This document shows, piece by piece, positions 1-7,005 of a stretch of 7,702 nt of DNA (position 1 is the stretch's first letter; every line of letters begins with the position of its first letter). The position numbers and the translations under genes are program-made. This DNA is from Planctomycetota bacterium. Its GTDB lineage: Bacteria > Planctomycetota > Phycisphaerae > Sedimentisphaerales > Anaerobacaceae. The stretch is taken from assembly GCA_023135255.1 (NCBI GenBank), contig JAGLTN010000609.1:1-7702 (forward strand). The letters run 5' to 3'. The notes beneath the pieces are model-generated. The model searched no databases. It saw only the letters and a program-made list of their open reading frames with translations, and was not told where the DNA came from.

Positions 1-2547
1 CCAATAGTTGGTTCCACCGTCGCCGCCGCCATACATGTTCGACATAACAAAGTTCATAGCTCCCCTGCCTGACGGAATATACAGAATATTGTTGTAAACT
101 TTGCAGTTTTCCAGCTTCTTCCACAGCTCAATCAAAGCATCATCACCGCCGCCATCGTTAACGCTGATATTGTAACGCACGATCGAGTTTCTGTTGTAGT
201 CACCAATATCGGGATCGCCATTACAAATACGCATAAACCCACCTGGGTTATCGTGGCTGTAATTATACTGGAAAATAGTCCCATCACAAAAATAATCGCA
301 GTCATAAGCTTCGCCGTCACCACGATCATCACAATTATAAACTTCATTATACTGGACAATAGTATTTTCAGCTGCCCAAGGCCAGATAGCACAACTGGGG
401 CCACGTTTCATCGCGCCATTAACCACATTGCCCTCAACGATCATACCATCAGAACCGATAGGAACAATTGCAGCACTACCTATATCCTCAAAGTAATTGT
501 TGCGAATCCTTATATGGGTGCCATTAGGACCAGTCAGGTGCGCCGGCATACCGGCTCCACCAAGAATAGCTGTATCATCAACAGTTTCAAAGTGGCAACC
601 TTCAATAACAATATCGTTATAGTGTGAAAGCGTTTCGGAACTTTCGTTTATCCCCATAACAATACCACCCGAACCAAATCCCAAAACTCCATTGACACTA
701 TGGATATACAAATCCTTTAGATAAATGTGATTTCTTTTGCCGCAATCATCGGCATAGATACGGACCGCTCTTCTCCATAATGCCGCTGTCTGCCCAAGAT
801 TCGTAAGTTGAAGGTTATTTATTTCCCAGTTTTCAACCTCATCAATTGTTAATGGTGTGCCGCTGCCGCCAGAATTGATGCGAGGCTTATCATCTTCATC
901 TGAAACATCACCATAAGCATCGATAACAATAGGTTCACCACTTCTGCCGCTGCCGTGTAAATTCATATTGCCAGACCAGACACAACCAGCTTTGAACAGA
1001 ATCTTATCCAGAGGCTGGAATGTAATGCTGTTAAATTTGTTCAAACTCTCCCATGCGGTAGCCGGCGAGGTTCCTGCGTAATTATCATTACCGTTGTCAG
1101 CGTCTATATAATAAACGTTATTGAACTCATTCTCATACTGTCTGTAAATACCATCGATCTCATATACATCCAAAGCTGTATCATATATTCTGAAATCCCT
1201 GACTGTACCGGCAAACTGATGCCAGTTTGCGCTGCTGCCGCAAAGCTCAAAATTCACAATGCCGGCCATTGAAGCAGTCTTATTTGTACCTTGCGACACA
1301 AGGTATCCATTGATATATATCTTCATATATCCCTCATCCGCATCTTTAACTAATGCATAATGATGCCACTGCTCCATTGGCAAATAATTGATTTCACTGG
1401 AATTATTTATATCCCAATGATAGAGACTTTCACCGCTGCCTGCCTTAAATACAAGGTCATCACTGCTTGCAGGCAATTCAGCTCTTAATAAGATCGTACT
1501 GGCCGAATTCTTGCCGGTAAATAACGCGCTGTGTCCAGTACAATTATCAAAATCGTTCTTTGCCCAAAATGCTATAGTTACCTGGTCATCGACAGTGCTG
1601 AATATGTCAGTTGCATCGGCAGTGGTAAATCCGACTTTGCTGGCTCCATAGTTATCACCAGTAAACACAACTCCACCATCCCAACTATTGTTATTGCCTA
1701 AAGTTCCATCGTACCTGCAAGCACCACTGTCATGAGCGATAGTGCCTGATGTCTCTTCAAACTTCCACCATGCAATCAGGTTGTTACCGGCCTGTTCTGA
1801 GATTTCCCGAGCAGAAAGCGCACGGTCGAAGATTTTAACATCTGCCATTTTACCATGATAGCTGTCCCACCAGTTATTAGTCCCTGAAGCTCTTGATGTG
1901 AAAATTCTGCAATTTTCAATATCAGCCATTATTTTATCTGTATCGCAATCATAGTTAGCAACTTCTTCGCCGTCATAATATAGCTTTTCTACATCGGCAT
2001 CGCAGTCTTTCACCATAGCTACATGGTGCCACTCTTCTAAATCGCTGCTATAATAATTGTTGTAGCCCCACCACCATTGGACATCAGAACTACCCGAAGA
2101 ATCCTCACCTGCTGTTGACACAAAATAGTAACTCGCTGGATTACTGCCGTTATCATAGATGCTCATTGAAAGAATTTTATCTTTGCTTTGACTTGGAGCA
2201 TCTGCTTTAATTAGGCCGCCCATAGAATAATCAGCATCCGGGTTCCATATCCACATTGAAACGGTGACTTGTTTATTCACGGTGCTAAAAACATCATCAG
2301 GCACATCAACATAAAGATTGCCGTAAGTACTGCAATTAGCCAGACAATAACCATAATCATCGCTGGACCAATTGCCGCTGCTGCTGACAGTTGCATCATA
2401 GTCATTGCCGGATAGATCACTGGCTGTGGTTCCTGAACCATCATCGAAACGATACCAGGCAACCAGATTTGGCTCCGCAGTTCCCGCAACAGCAACTCCT
2501 CCGATTACAAAAACTAATGTCAACAAACATAGTAATTTTTTACACAT
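1..2547 (-). CDS. Secreted protein with two LamG domains and a right-handed beta-helix (3' end beyond window)
   Basis: The frame is open from the ATG at 2547 to base 1, giving 849 codons without a stop; the C-terminus lies outside the window. AAGGAG at 2555-2560, 7 nt upstream, fixes the start. Residues 1-24 form a Sec signal peptide (MCKK, hydrophobic core, AVA at 19-21 or GTA at 22-24 before the cleavage). Two concanavalin A-like/LamG (Laminin_G_3-type) units follow at about 26-250 and 256-470. Each opens with LVAWYRF or LIAWWKF, has a central EWHHVAMVKD or QWHHYALVKD strand, and ends in DVKIFDRALS or DFRIYDTALD. From about 477 the text YYIDADNGNDNYAGTSPATAW begins a parallel beta-helix with repeated N-N-x-F/Y turns (RIRNNYF, VQYNEVYN, FQYNYSHDN, VRYNISVND). 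Such helices occur in polysaccharide lyases, some glycosidases and glycan-binding proteins. The acidic stretch DDRGDGEAYDCDYFCDG (740-756) is a possible active site. Specific activity is not assignable. The domain calls are firm; an enzymatic role is inferred. Confidence 0.9.
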   Translation of the reverse strand, partial: MCKKLLCLLTLVFVIGGVAVAGTAEPNLVAWYRFDDGSGTTASDLSGNDYDATVSSSGNWSSDDYGYCLANCSTYGNLYVDVPDDVFSTVNKQVTVSMWIWNPDADYSMGGLIKADAPSQSKDKILSMSIYDNGSNPASYYFVSTAGEDSSGSSDVQWWWGYNNYYSSDLEEWHHVAMVKDCDADVEKLYYDGEEVANYDCDTDKIMADIENCRIFTSRASGTNNWWDSYHGKMADVKIFDRALSAREISEQAGNNLIAWWKFEETSGTIAHDSGACRYDGTLGNNNSWDGGVVFTGDNYGASKVGFTTADATDIFSTVDDQVTIAFWAKNDFDNCTGHSALFTGKNSASTILLRAELPASSDDLVFKAGSGESLYHWDINNSSEINYLPMEQWHHYALVKDADEGYMKIYINGYLVSQGTNKTASMAGIVNFELCGSSANWHQFAGTVRDFRIYDTALDVYEIDGIYRQYENEFNNVYYIDADNGNDNYAGTSPATAWESLNKFNSITFQPLDKILFKAGCVWSGNMNLHGSGRSGEPIVIDAYGDVSDEDDKPRINSGGSGTPLTIDEVENWEINNLQLTNLGQTAALWRRAVRIYADDCGKRNHIYLKDLYIHSVNGVLGFGSGGIVMGINESSETLSHYNDIVIEGCHFETVDDTAILGGAGMPAHLTGPNGTHIRIRNNYFEDIGSAAIVPIGSDGMIVEGNVVNGAMKRGPSCAIWPWAAENTIVQYNEVYNCDDRGDGEAYDCDYFCDGTIFQYNYSHDNPGGFMRICNGDPDIGDYNRNSIVRYNISVNDGGGDDALIELWKKLENCKVYNNILYIPSGRGAMNFVMSNMYGGGDGGTNYW

Positions 2548-2648
2548 AATAGATCTCCTTCTTAATATATACGTTAATAAAAATTTACATTAGCCGACAG
2601 TATCCAGCAGAATATGTACCTACCCTTTCCACGGGTTTATTAAATTTG

Positions 2649-2661
2649 CCTCCTTTCCTTT
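2649..2661 (-). promoter_or_regulatory. Orphan Shine-Dalgarno-like polypurine tract in the leader of the LamG/beta-helix gene
   Basis: On the minus strand this reads AAAAAGGAAAGGAGG, including the anti-SD complement AAAGGAGG (2649-2656). It lies about 100 nt upstream of the real start, which has its own site. No ATG, GTG or TTG sits 5-12 nt downstream. The nearest is a GTG at 2632, 16 nt away, opening a 15-codon frame (VERVGTYSAGYCRLM) that ends at 2585. It may be a leader-peptide site, a ribosome standby site, or chance purine richness. Confidence 0.25.
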
Positions 2662-2694
2662 TTTTCAAAAATCACAATCTTCCTGCTATACTCC

Positions 2695-2716
2695 TGTCAG
2701 CACTACAATTCTGACA
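2695..2716 (-). repeat. Small inverted repeat in the leader of the LamG/beta-helix gene
   Basis: TGTCAG (2695-2700) and CTGACA (2711-2716) form a perfect 6-bp stem around a 10-nt loop. No T-run follows on the minus strand, so it is not a terminator. It could be an operator half-site pair or an mRNA hairpin downstream of the proposed promoter. A 6-bp match of this kind is not rare by chance. Confidence 0.25.
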
Positions 2717-2723
2717 ATACAAT

Positions 2724-2741
2724 ATCCCTGCATCCCTGCAT
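2724..2741. repeat. Tandem octamer (atccctgc) x 2.25
   Basis: The plus strand reads atccctgc atccctgc at, two exact copies plus two bases. It lies in the presumed 5' leader of the LamG/beta-helix gene. It could be a direct-repeat binding site or slippage; nothing shows a function. Confidence 0.4.
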
Positions 2742-2793
2742 AAAAAAACAAATTGGCATTGATACCACATCCCATACCCAAGTTGACAACCGC

Positions 2794-2822
2794 ACCCTAT
2801 TTCCAATCAGAGAATAGGTCAA
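2794..2822 (-). promoter_or_regulatory. Possible sigma70-like promoter for the LamG/beta-helix gene
   Basis: On the minus strand TTGACC (2817-2822) matches five of six bases of the -35 consensus. After exactly 17 bp comes TAGGGT (2794-2799), a weak -10 with only three of six matches. A start near 2787 would give a leader of about 240 nt. The -35 and the spacing are good and the -10 is poor, so this is tentative. Its place after the terminator of the upstream operon is right for an independent promoter. Confidence 0.25.
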
Positions 2823-2931
2823 GAAAATTTTTCTGAATTTTGAAGTTTTTTTTACCTTTCCAGCAAAAACATCTCGTTTGCCTTTAAAATACGATTATAG
2901 AAGGTGAATTTTAAAAAAAAGACGCATAAAG

Positions 2932-2961
2932 AAAGCCGTCAATGTTTATGTTGACGGCTTT
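2932..2961 (-). terminator. Intrinsic terminator after the GH89 gene
   Basis: AAAGCCGTCAA (2932-2942) pairs perfectly over 11 bp with TTGACGGCTTT (2951-2961) around an 8-nt loop. It begins 33 bases past the GH89 stop codon. In the minus-strand transcript the arm ends in UUU and continues CUUUAUGCGUC and then eight U. On the plus strand the hairpin runs straight into TTGTTTTT, so it could stop transcription in both directions. It marks the end of the presumed three-gene operon. Confidence 0.8.
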
Positions 2962-2994
2962 TTGTTTTTAGTAAATTAGCTTGAGCAGTATTAT

Positions 2995-5652
2995 CTATTT
3001 TTCAACTATTTCGATAGTATCCCAATACGCGCCATCAAATCCACCGCCGTTACTTGCGTTTAACAGCTCAAATTTAACATCTCTGCCGCCATATTCGAAA
3101 ATCGGAACATCTATCTCATAAAACCCGTCCGCACTGCCGGCGTCATCTATTGTCTGTTTGAAAAGTTCTTTCCCATCCGCCTTAACTACAAGCTCCCAGT
3201 CACCTTTGGGCACTGCGCTAACTTCAAGATGCAAATAAACTTTCTTACCGATCGTCACGGGAATCGTACTTTCAATAACGCAAGGCCCGCCATTGGGATA
3301 TGTCACTATCACATCGCCTCTGCCAAGTAAGAAACGATAAATACCAGCTTTAATTTTACGGGATGTCCCGCTGTTTCGAACTACCCAGCCCGGGAAATAT
3401 TCATCAACTGATATAACTTTATCTTTCGTGCCATGAACTTCAAACTTAACTGCCATCTCTTTTTTATTAAAATTTACCAACTCAGATGGTATGACTTCCT
3501 TATAATTGTCATCCAGAGAATATTTGGCATATTTCTTGTACATTTTCTTACAGGCCCGCACCGAATCGCCTTTAGGCTTTGCGGGATAACTTTTCTTTTC
3601 ATGCGTCCAACTTTCTTCCCAGCTATAATAATCTATAGGCTCAGTTTCTTTGCCATCTAGTCTATCATTCAGCTGGTTAATAAAAAGCTGCCACCTGCCC
3701 TTATAAAAATCTTTCAACAATCCGGACCATTCACGATTGCCATAATCTCGCAACGTACATCTATCACCCCAAACTGTGCACTGCGTCCTGGCCATCCATT
3801 CAAGCCAATCTGCTTCATCATCATTATTCGCCCAGCTTTTTGCGCCTTCGACCCACCTGCCAAGCAAATATTTTTCTTCTGTCGCCAGCAATGCATCCTG
3901 ATCATCTATCAACTCAAGAAAACGTTTGCTCAATATCTTAAACTGCTTTTTGTCTTTCATTCTGTAAGCATTGATCATTTCACGATGAAACCGTTGACTA
4001 AGAGCAGCTGTTGCTTGCCTGGTAACAGTTACAAGGTCGTACCTATACCCGGGAATATTTTTCAATTGATCCGAACAGCTCAAAAGCAACTGCCATGCCT
4101 TAGCAAATTCCACCTGATCATATCCAACCCCAATTGCTCCCCAATTGTTAACTTTCTGAGGATTAACCGAAGGAGCAGCGAGGAACAAAAACTCCCCTGA
4201 ACCTTTTGTATAAACTGTTTTGTAAAGCTTACCCCAAGCCTGCTTCGCTGCTGGAATATCCTTGCCATAGCGTCTGTGAGCAAAATCTTCAACCCACTTA
4301 TCAACATCCGGGCTCTTGGTCCTCCAGGCCATCTCAAAAAGCAGATCAAAATAAATCGGATTATTCTCACTCGCCTCAAGCACACTTCCGAGACCGACAT
4401 TGTTATCCTTTTTCGGGTTGCTCAACATTGCAATTGGTCTTGTTGCTATCGTATCGAGGTTCCCAAACATCCCAATCCTGGCGCCAAATTGTACAATAGT
4501 GCACCATATCCAAGGCCGACCGCCATAGCCCCCTTCTCGCTCCCATCCGCCACGAACTTCGTTTGAAAGATCGATAAACAAACTATGGTCCTTGCTCATC
4601 CCATCGATCTGTGCTCTTCGCGGGTTCTCCTGCCATGCCTGAACCGCCCAAACACTCTCAGGATTATATTTCACCATTGCCCGTTCAACACCTTTAGCCA
4701 ATCTTGTAAGGTCAAACGTCTCAGCAAGATAGCCACCCTCATGAAACAAGTCGCCACTGAAATACTTCCATTTACCATAAAGCTTTTCCTGCTCTTCATA
4801 ATAAATTGCCGCTATTTTTGTAAAAACAGGATCATCCGGATCAAGATATGGTGGCCTAACCGAGCCGTTCCATATAAGCGTATCTGTTATTTTAGCTTTT
4901 GGAAAATATTTTCTTGTTGCCAGGGGAACATTGCCATAAAACGCCTGCATCACAGGTTCGATCCCAAGCTCTTTCGATCGTTTCAAAATTTTCTTTTCCA
5001 GCTCAGCCTGTCCATCGATCCATGTATCCGTGCAAGGCCCGCCCCAAAATGTCCCGCACCCCATCAATCCCATTGTAAACCATGCAGGTCCACCAATAGC
5101 AGCTTTAATTTCTTCATCAGTAAAGCCTAACCTGCGATAAGTATTACGAAGCGGCGCCTCCGAACCGGTAGCAGAAAGTGCCATATTAATCCCATTCATC
5201 GCCATCCAGTCCAGCTCCCTCTCCCACCTATCCCAATGCCACCACGCCATCGTATAGCTGAACGTGCAGTGATTGAAGAAATAGCGATATTTATATGGGC
5301 TGACGATCCTGATCTTCTTTTCCACTATAGGCAGCGGACTAGGCATGTCAAGCTGATCGCCATTCCAGGTAATGCTGCAATTGCAGTAATATTTCAGATA
5401 CCAGTTCGCCCCCATGCATATCGTAGAAACACTGCTGCCTCTTACGATTACTTTTCCATCAATTGTCTCTATCTCAAAAACATCTTTGCCGTCAGCTGTA
5501 TCTATCTGCTCAACGACAAAAAGGCTAGCTTTGCTCTCACCCAGAATCCTCCCGAGCACACCCTTGGCCCCATCTTCAACTTCAGAAGCCCCAGCAAAAG
5601 TGACAAACGTAAATAATGCTAAACCAAAAAGTAAATTTCTTTTTTTAAACAT
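2995..5652 (-). CDS. GH89 alpha-N-acetylglucosaminidase (NAGLU family), secreted
   Basis: An 885-residue member of glycoside hydrolase family 89, which removes terminal non-reducing alpha-linked GlcNAc with retention (heparan sulfate in the human enzyme, GlcNAc-alpha-Gal caps of mucin in some bacterial ones). Residues 1-22 are a Sec signal peptide (MFKKRN, hydrophobic core, AGA before the cut). The N-terminal domain spans about 25-115. The catalytic (alpha/beta)8 region starts at about 120 with the family block NHCTFSYTMAWWHWDRW and continues DWMAMNGINMAL (148-159). By comparison with remembered NAGLU sequences, the acid/base is E305 in GDLFHEGG and the nucleophile is E426 in GLGSVLEASENN; both are present. 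The helical domain runs from about 445 to 720. Residues 735-885 look like an added beta-sandwich ending GAYWDTIEI. Start: ATG with AGGAG at 5661-5665, 8 nt upstream. It lies 59 nt behind the GH172-type gene and is followed by a terminator. The family call is firm; the exact substrate is open. Confidence 0.95.
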   Translation of the reverse strand: MFKKRNLLFGLALFTFVTFAGASEVEDGAKGVLGRILGESKASLFVVEQIDTADGKDVFEIETIDGKVIVRGSSVSTICMGANWYLKYYCNCSITWNGDQLDMPSPLPIVEKKIRIVSPYKYRYFFNHCTFSYTMAWWHWDRWERELDWMAMNGINMALSATGSEAPLRNTYRRLGFTDEEIKAAIGGPAWFTMGLMGCGTFWGGPCTDTWIDGQAELEKKILKRSKELGIEPVMQAFYGNVPLATRKYFPKAKITDTLIWNGSVRPPYLDPDDPVFTKIAAIYYEEQEKLYGKWKYFSGDLFHEGGYLAETFDLTRLAKGVERAMVKYNPESVWAVQAWQENPRRAQIDGMSKDHSLFIDLSNEVRGGWEREGGYGGRPWIWCTIVQFGARIGMFGNLDTIATRPIAMLSNPKKDNNVGLGSVLEASENNPIYFDLLFEMAWRTKSPDVDKWVEDFAHRRYGKDIPAAKQAWGKLYKTVYTKGSGEFLFLAAPSVNPQKVNNWGAIGVGYDQVEFAKAWQLLLSCSDQLKNIPGYRYDLVTVTRQATAALSQRFHREMINAYRMKDKKQFKILSKRFLELIDDQDALLATEEKYLLGRWVEGAKSWANNDDEADWLEWMARTQCTVWGDRCTLRDYGNREWSGLLKDFYKGRWQLFINQLNDRLDGKETEPIDYYSWEESWTHEKKSYPAKPKGDSVRACKKMYKKYAKYSLDDNYKEVIPSELVNFNKKEMAVKFEVHGTKDKVISVDEYFPGWVVRNSGTSRKIKAGIYRFLLGRGDVIVTYPNGGPCVIESTIPVTIGKKVYLHLEVSAVPKGDWELVVKADGKELFKQTIDDAGSADGFYEIDVPIFEYGGRDVKFELLNASNGGGFDGAYWDTIEIVEK

Positions 5653-5678
5653 CCGATTTTCTCCTATTAATTTTTATG

Positions 5679-5694
5679 TTATTCAAATTCTATT
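5679..5694 (-). repeat. 16-base direct repeat, copy 1 (upstream of the GH89 gene)
   Basis: The minus strand reads AATAGAATTTGAATAA, identical to 6990-7005 and in the same orientation. In this copy it lies in the gap between the GH172-type gene and the GH89 ribosome binding site. In the frame of the GH172-type gene, past its TAG, it encodes IEFE and a TAA stop, the same tail the other copy encodes in the upstream gene. Confidence 0.6.
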
Positions 5695-5711
5695 CCACCA
5701 CCGTTATCCGC

Positions 5712-6926
5712 CTAAGGCAGATCACTCATCCTCTCCTTCGCACCAGCTATCGCACCAAGCGCATTTTCCGGCTTATCCATATACCAGTAAGCCATCGCAA
5801 ACCAGTCATCCTGTGCCTCAATTTTTGACCATCCCTGTGGATTAGCCTTTAGTTCTGCAAGCGTAAAATACTCATCGCCCTTACCGGTCTTCATCAGCTT
5901 CAGATCCTTATCAGACTCCATCGCCGCTGACATCTCATCAAACATCGCACCGGCCATAACCTGAATCGTCACACGAATATCCTCATGAAAATAAACCGGA
6001 TCCGGAACATGAAGCCTATAAAATCCATAAGCGTCCTCATTTTCGCTGAGAAACTGATTCCCATGATACATATTACCAAAAACTCCCTGCCCATAAGCGG
6101 TACTTACATAATCCTCTGTGCCCGTCCCGCAAAGCGTCGGAAAGTCTCCATCGCCGTCAAGATAAATCTTAACTTCCCCTTCACCCCACCAAAACGCCTT
6201 CGTAGATTTTTTCCGCTTAACACCAAGGTGACACCCCAAAAAGCGCCCCCTGCCCTGGACATAAGGCAATATCACTTTATCACTTCGCGGCTTACCATCA
6301 AAATCCTCTCTGCTCCAAAAACTATGGAAATAAAGCATGTCATCGCCATGCTCGTCACCAAGTGTAACATCAACCTCATAATGCATCCGGTTCGTTCGCC
6401 CGGACTCATTAACCATTACGATCTTAGCTCCCTTTTTAAAAGGCATAGGGATACAGCAGTTAAAATTACGCCCCTCACCACTACTGAAAAACTCATTCTC
6501 AAACCGCACCATATGGCCCCAGCTATGACAGAAAAAATCCCCTACAGGCCCGCTCACTGCCGGCGTCTTTGCCCCATCCCAGTACATCTCTATGCGCAAT
6601 CCCTGTAAATCTTTTGGCTTCCTGTCCCATAAGGTAAACCATATCCGGCGAATCGTACCGCTGCCCTTAGCATCTACCATCACATGACTGTCACCCGCTG
6701 GTATCGTAACTGATGCTGCCCCTTTTCTGCCGTATTGATCCTGTCCACCCGCACCTTTGTCAGCATTGACATTCTCGTAGCTGTACCACCGGGTAACAAT
6801 ATTCTCACCCGGCATCTGGTAGATCATATCCTTAGTGGTAACAACTCCCCCACGATTGATCTGCTCACAGCCAACTGTAAACAACATCCCTACCATAACC
6901 ATTATAAATAAAAAATTCTTAGACAC
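5712..6926 (-). CDS. DUF2961 / GH172-family protein, putative lipoprotein glycoside hydrolase
   Basis: A 404-residue DUF2961 protein. Members of this family, now GH172, include retaining alpha-D-fructofuranosidase/difructose dianhydride enzymes and D-arabinofuranosidases. The N-terminus is a lipoprotein-type signal with C20 in FTVGC; Thr at -3 is unusual for a lipobox. Family blocks seen: GDFFCHSWGH (129-138), FNCCIPMPF (155-163), WWGEGEVKIYLDGD (246-259) and GTGTEDYVSTAYG (267-279). The likely catalytic acids are E249 (or E251) in GEGE and E271 in TED; their spacing roughly fits the Glu pair reported for the bifidobacterial enzyme, as I recall it. Length matches a single-domain member. The start is GTG, not ATG, supported by AAGGAG 6 nt upstream; the downstream in-frame ATGs (M9, M11, M14) lie inside the signal core. 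The TAG stop is followed in frame by ten codons (ADNGGGIEFE) and a TAA. Middle gene of the presumed operon, 63 nt after the previous gene. Family assignment is strong; substrate is unknown. Confidence 0.92.
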   Translation of the reverse strand: MSKNFLFIMVMVGMLFTVGCEQINRGGVVTTKDMIYQMPGENIVTRWYSYENVNADKGAGGQDQYGRKGAASVTIPAGDSHVMVDAKGSGTIRRIWFTLWDRKPKDLQGLRIEMYWDGAKTPAVSGPVGDFFCHSWGHMVRFENEFFSSGEGRNFNCCIPMPFKKGAKIVMVNESGRTNRMHYEVDVTLGDEHGDDMLYFHSFWSREDFDGKPRSDKVILPYVQGRGRFLGCHLGVKRKKSTKAFWWGEGEVKIYLDGDGDFPTLCGTGTEDYVSTAYGQGVFGNMYHGNQFLSENEDAYGFYRLHVPDPVYFHEDIRVTIQVMAGAMFDEMSAAMESDKDLKLMKTGKGDEYFTLAELKANPQGWSKIEAQDDWFAMAYWYMDKPENALGAIAGAKERMSDLP

Positions 6927-6932
6927 GATCTA

Positions 6933-6938
6933 CTCCTT
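6933..6938 (-). promoter_or_regulatory. Ribosome binding site deciding the GTG start of the GH172-type gene
   Basis: AAGGAG on the minus strand stands 6 nt before the GTG at 6926-6924. None of the in-frame ATG codons further in has such a site, and starting there would cut into the signal sequence. Confidence 0.8.
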
Positions 6939-6989
6939 GATTAAGTTAAGTTCACCAAAACAACCAATGTTCTTTTGCTAATTTCATAT

Positions 6990-7005
6990 TTATTCAAATT
7001 CTATT
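6990..7005 (-). repeat. 16-base direct repeat, copy 2 (3' end of the six-hairpin gene)
   Basis: The minus strand reads AATAGAATTTGAATAA, the last codons (IEFE) and stop of the six-hairpin gene. It is identical to 5679-5694. Similarity continues weakly past the stop (both copies share AAATTA and AGAA at matching offsets), but there is no match upstream of it. Confidence 0.6.

Larger units (their letters stand above)
2548..2994. other. 447-base intergenic region between the GH89 gene and the LamG/beta-helix gene
   Basis: There is no convincing gene here on either strand. The GH89-proximal end holds a hairpin terminator (2932-2961). The rest is the upstream region of the LamG/beta-helix gene. 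It contains a possible sigma70-like promoter (2794-2822), a short tandem octamer (2724-2741), a small inverted repeat (2695-2716), a polypurine stretch with a consensus Shine-Dalgarno sequence but no usable start (2649-2661), and the gene's own ribosome binding site (2555-2560). The longest minus-strand ORF noted (ATG at 2775, 29 codons) lacks a ribosome binding site. Confidence 0.8.

Noticed and set aside
253..627. 124-codon plus-strand frame, with a 90-codon minus-strand frame at 132-404
   Set aside because: Both overlap the beta-helix coding region in other frames, and the beta-helix frame has clear repeat structure.
2622..2636. ACCC/GGGT inverted repeat with a 7-nt loop
   Set aside because: A 4-bp stem is expected by chance many times in a window this size.
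2686..2775. 29-codon minus-strand frame starting MGCGINANLFF
   Set aside because: No ribosome binding site and no recognisable features; it falls in the presumed leader.
2783..2811. Perfect TTGACA on the plus strand as a possible promoter
   Set aside because: No acceptable -10 at 16-18 bp, and no plus-strand gene downstream.
4585..5130. 181-codon open frame on the plus strand
   Set aside because: It lies wholly inside the GH89 gene on the opposite strand and has no protein-like character; a shadow frame.
5985..6608. 207-codon open frame on the plus strand
   Set aside because: It is antisense to conserved GH172 blocks, and its composition (many Lys, Ile, Pro) is that of a shadow frame.
6948..6986. 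11-codon minus-strand frame (MKLAKEHWLFW) between the six-hairpin and GH172-type genes
   Set aside because: No Shine-Dalgarno sequence; too short to distinguish from chance.
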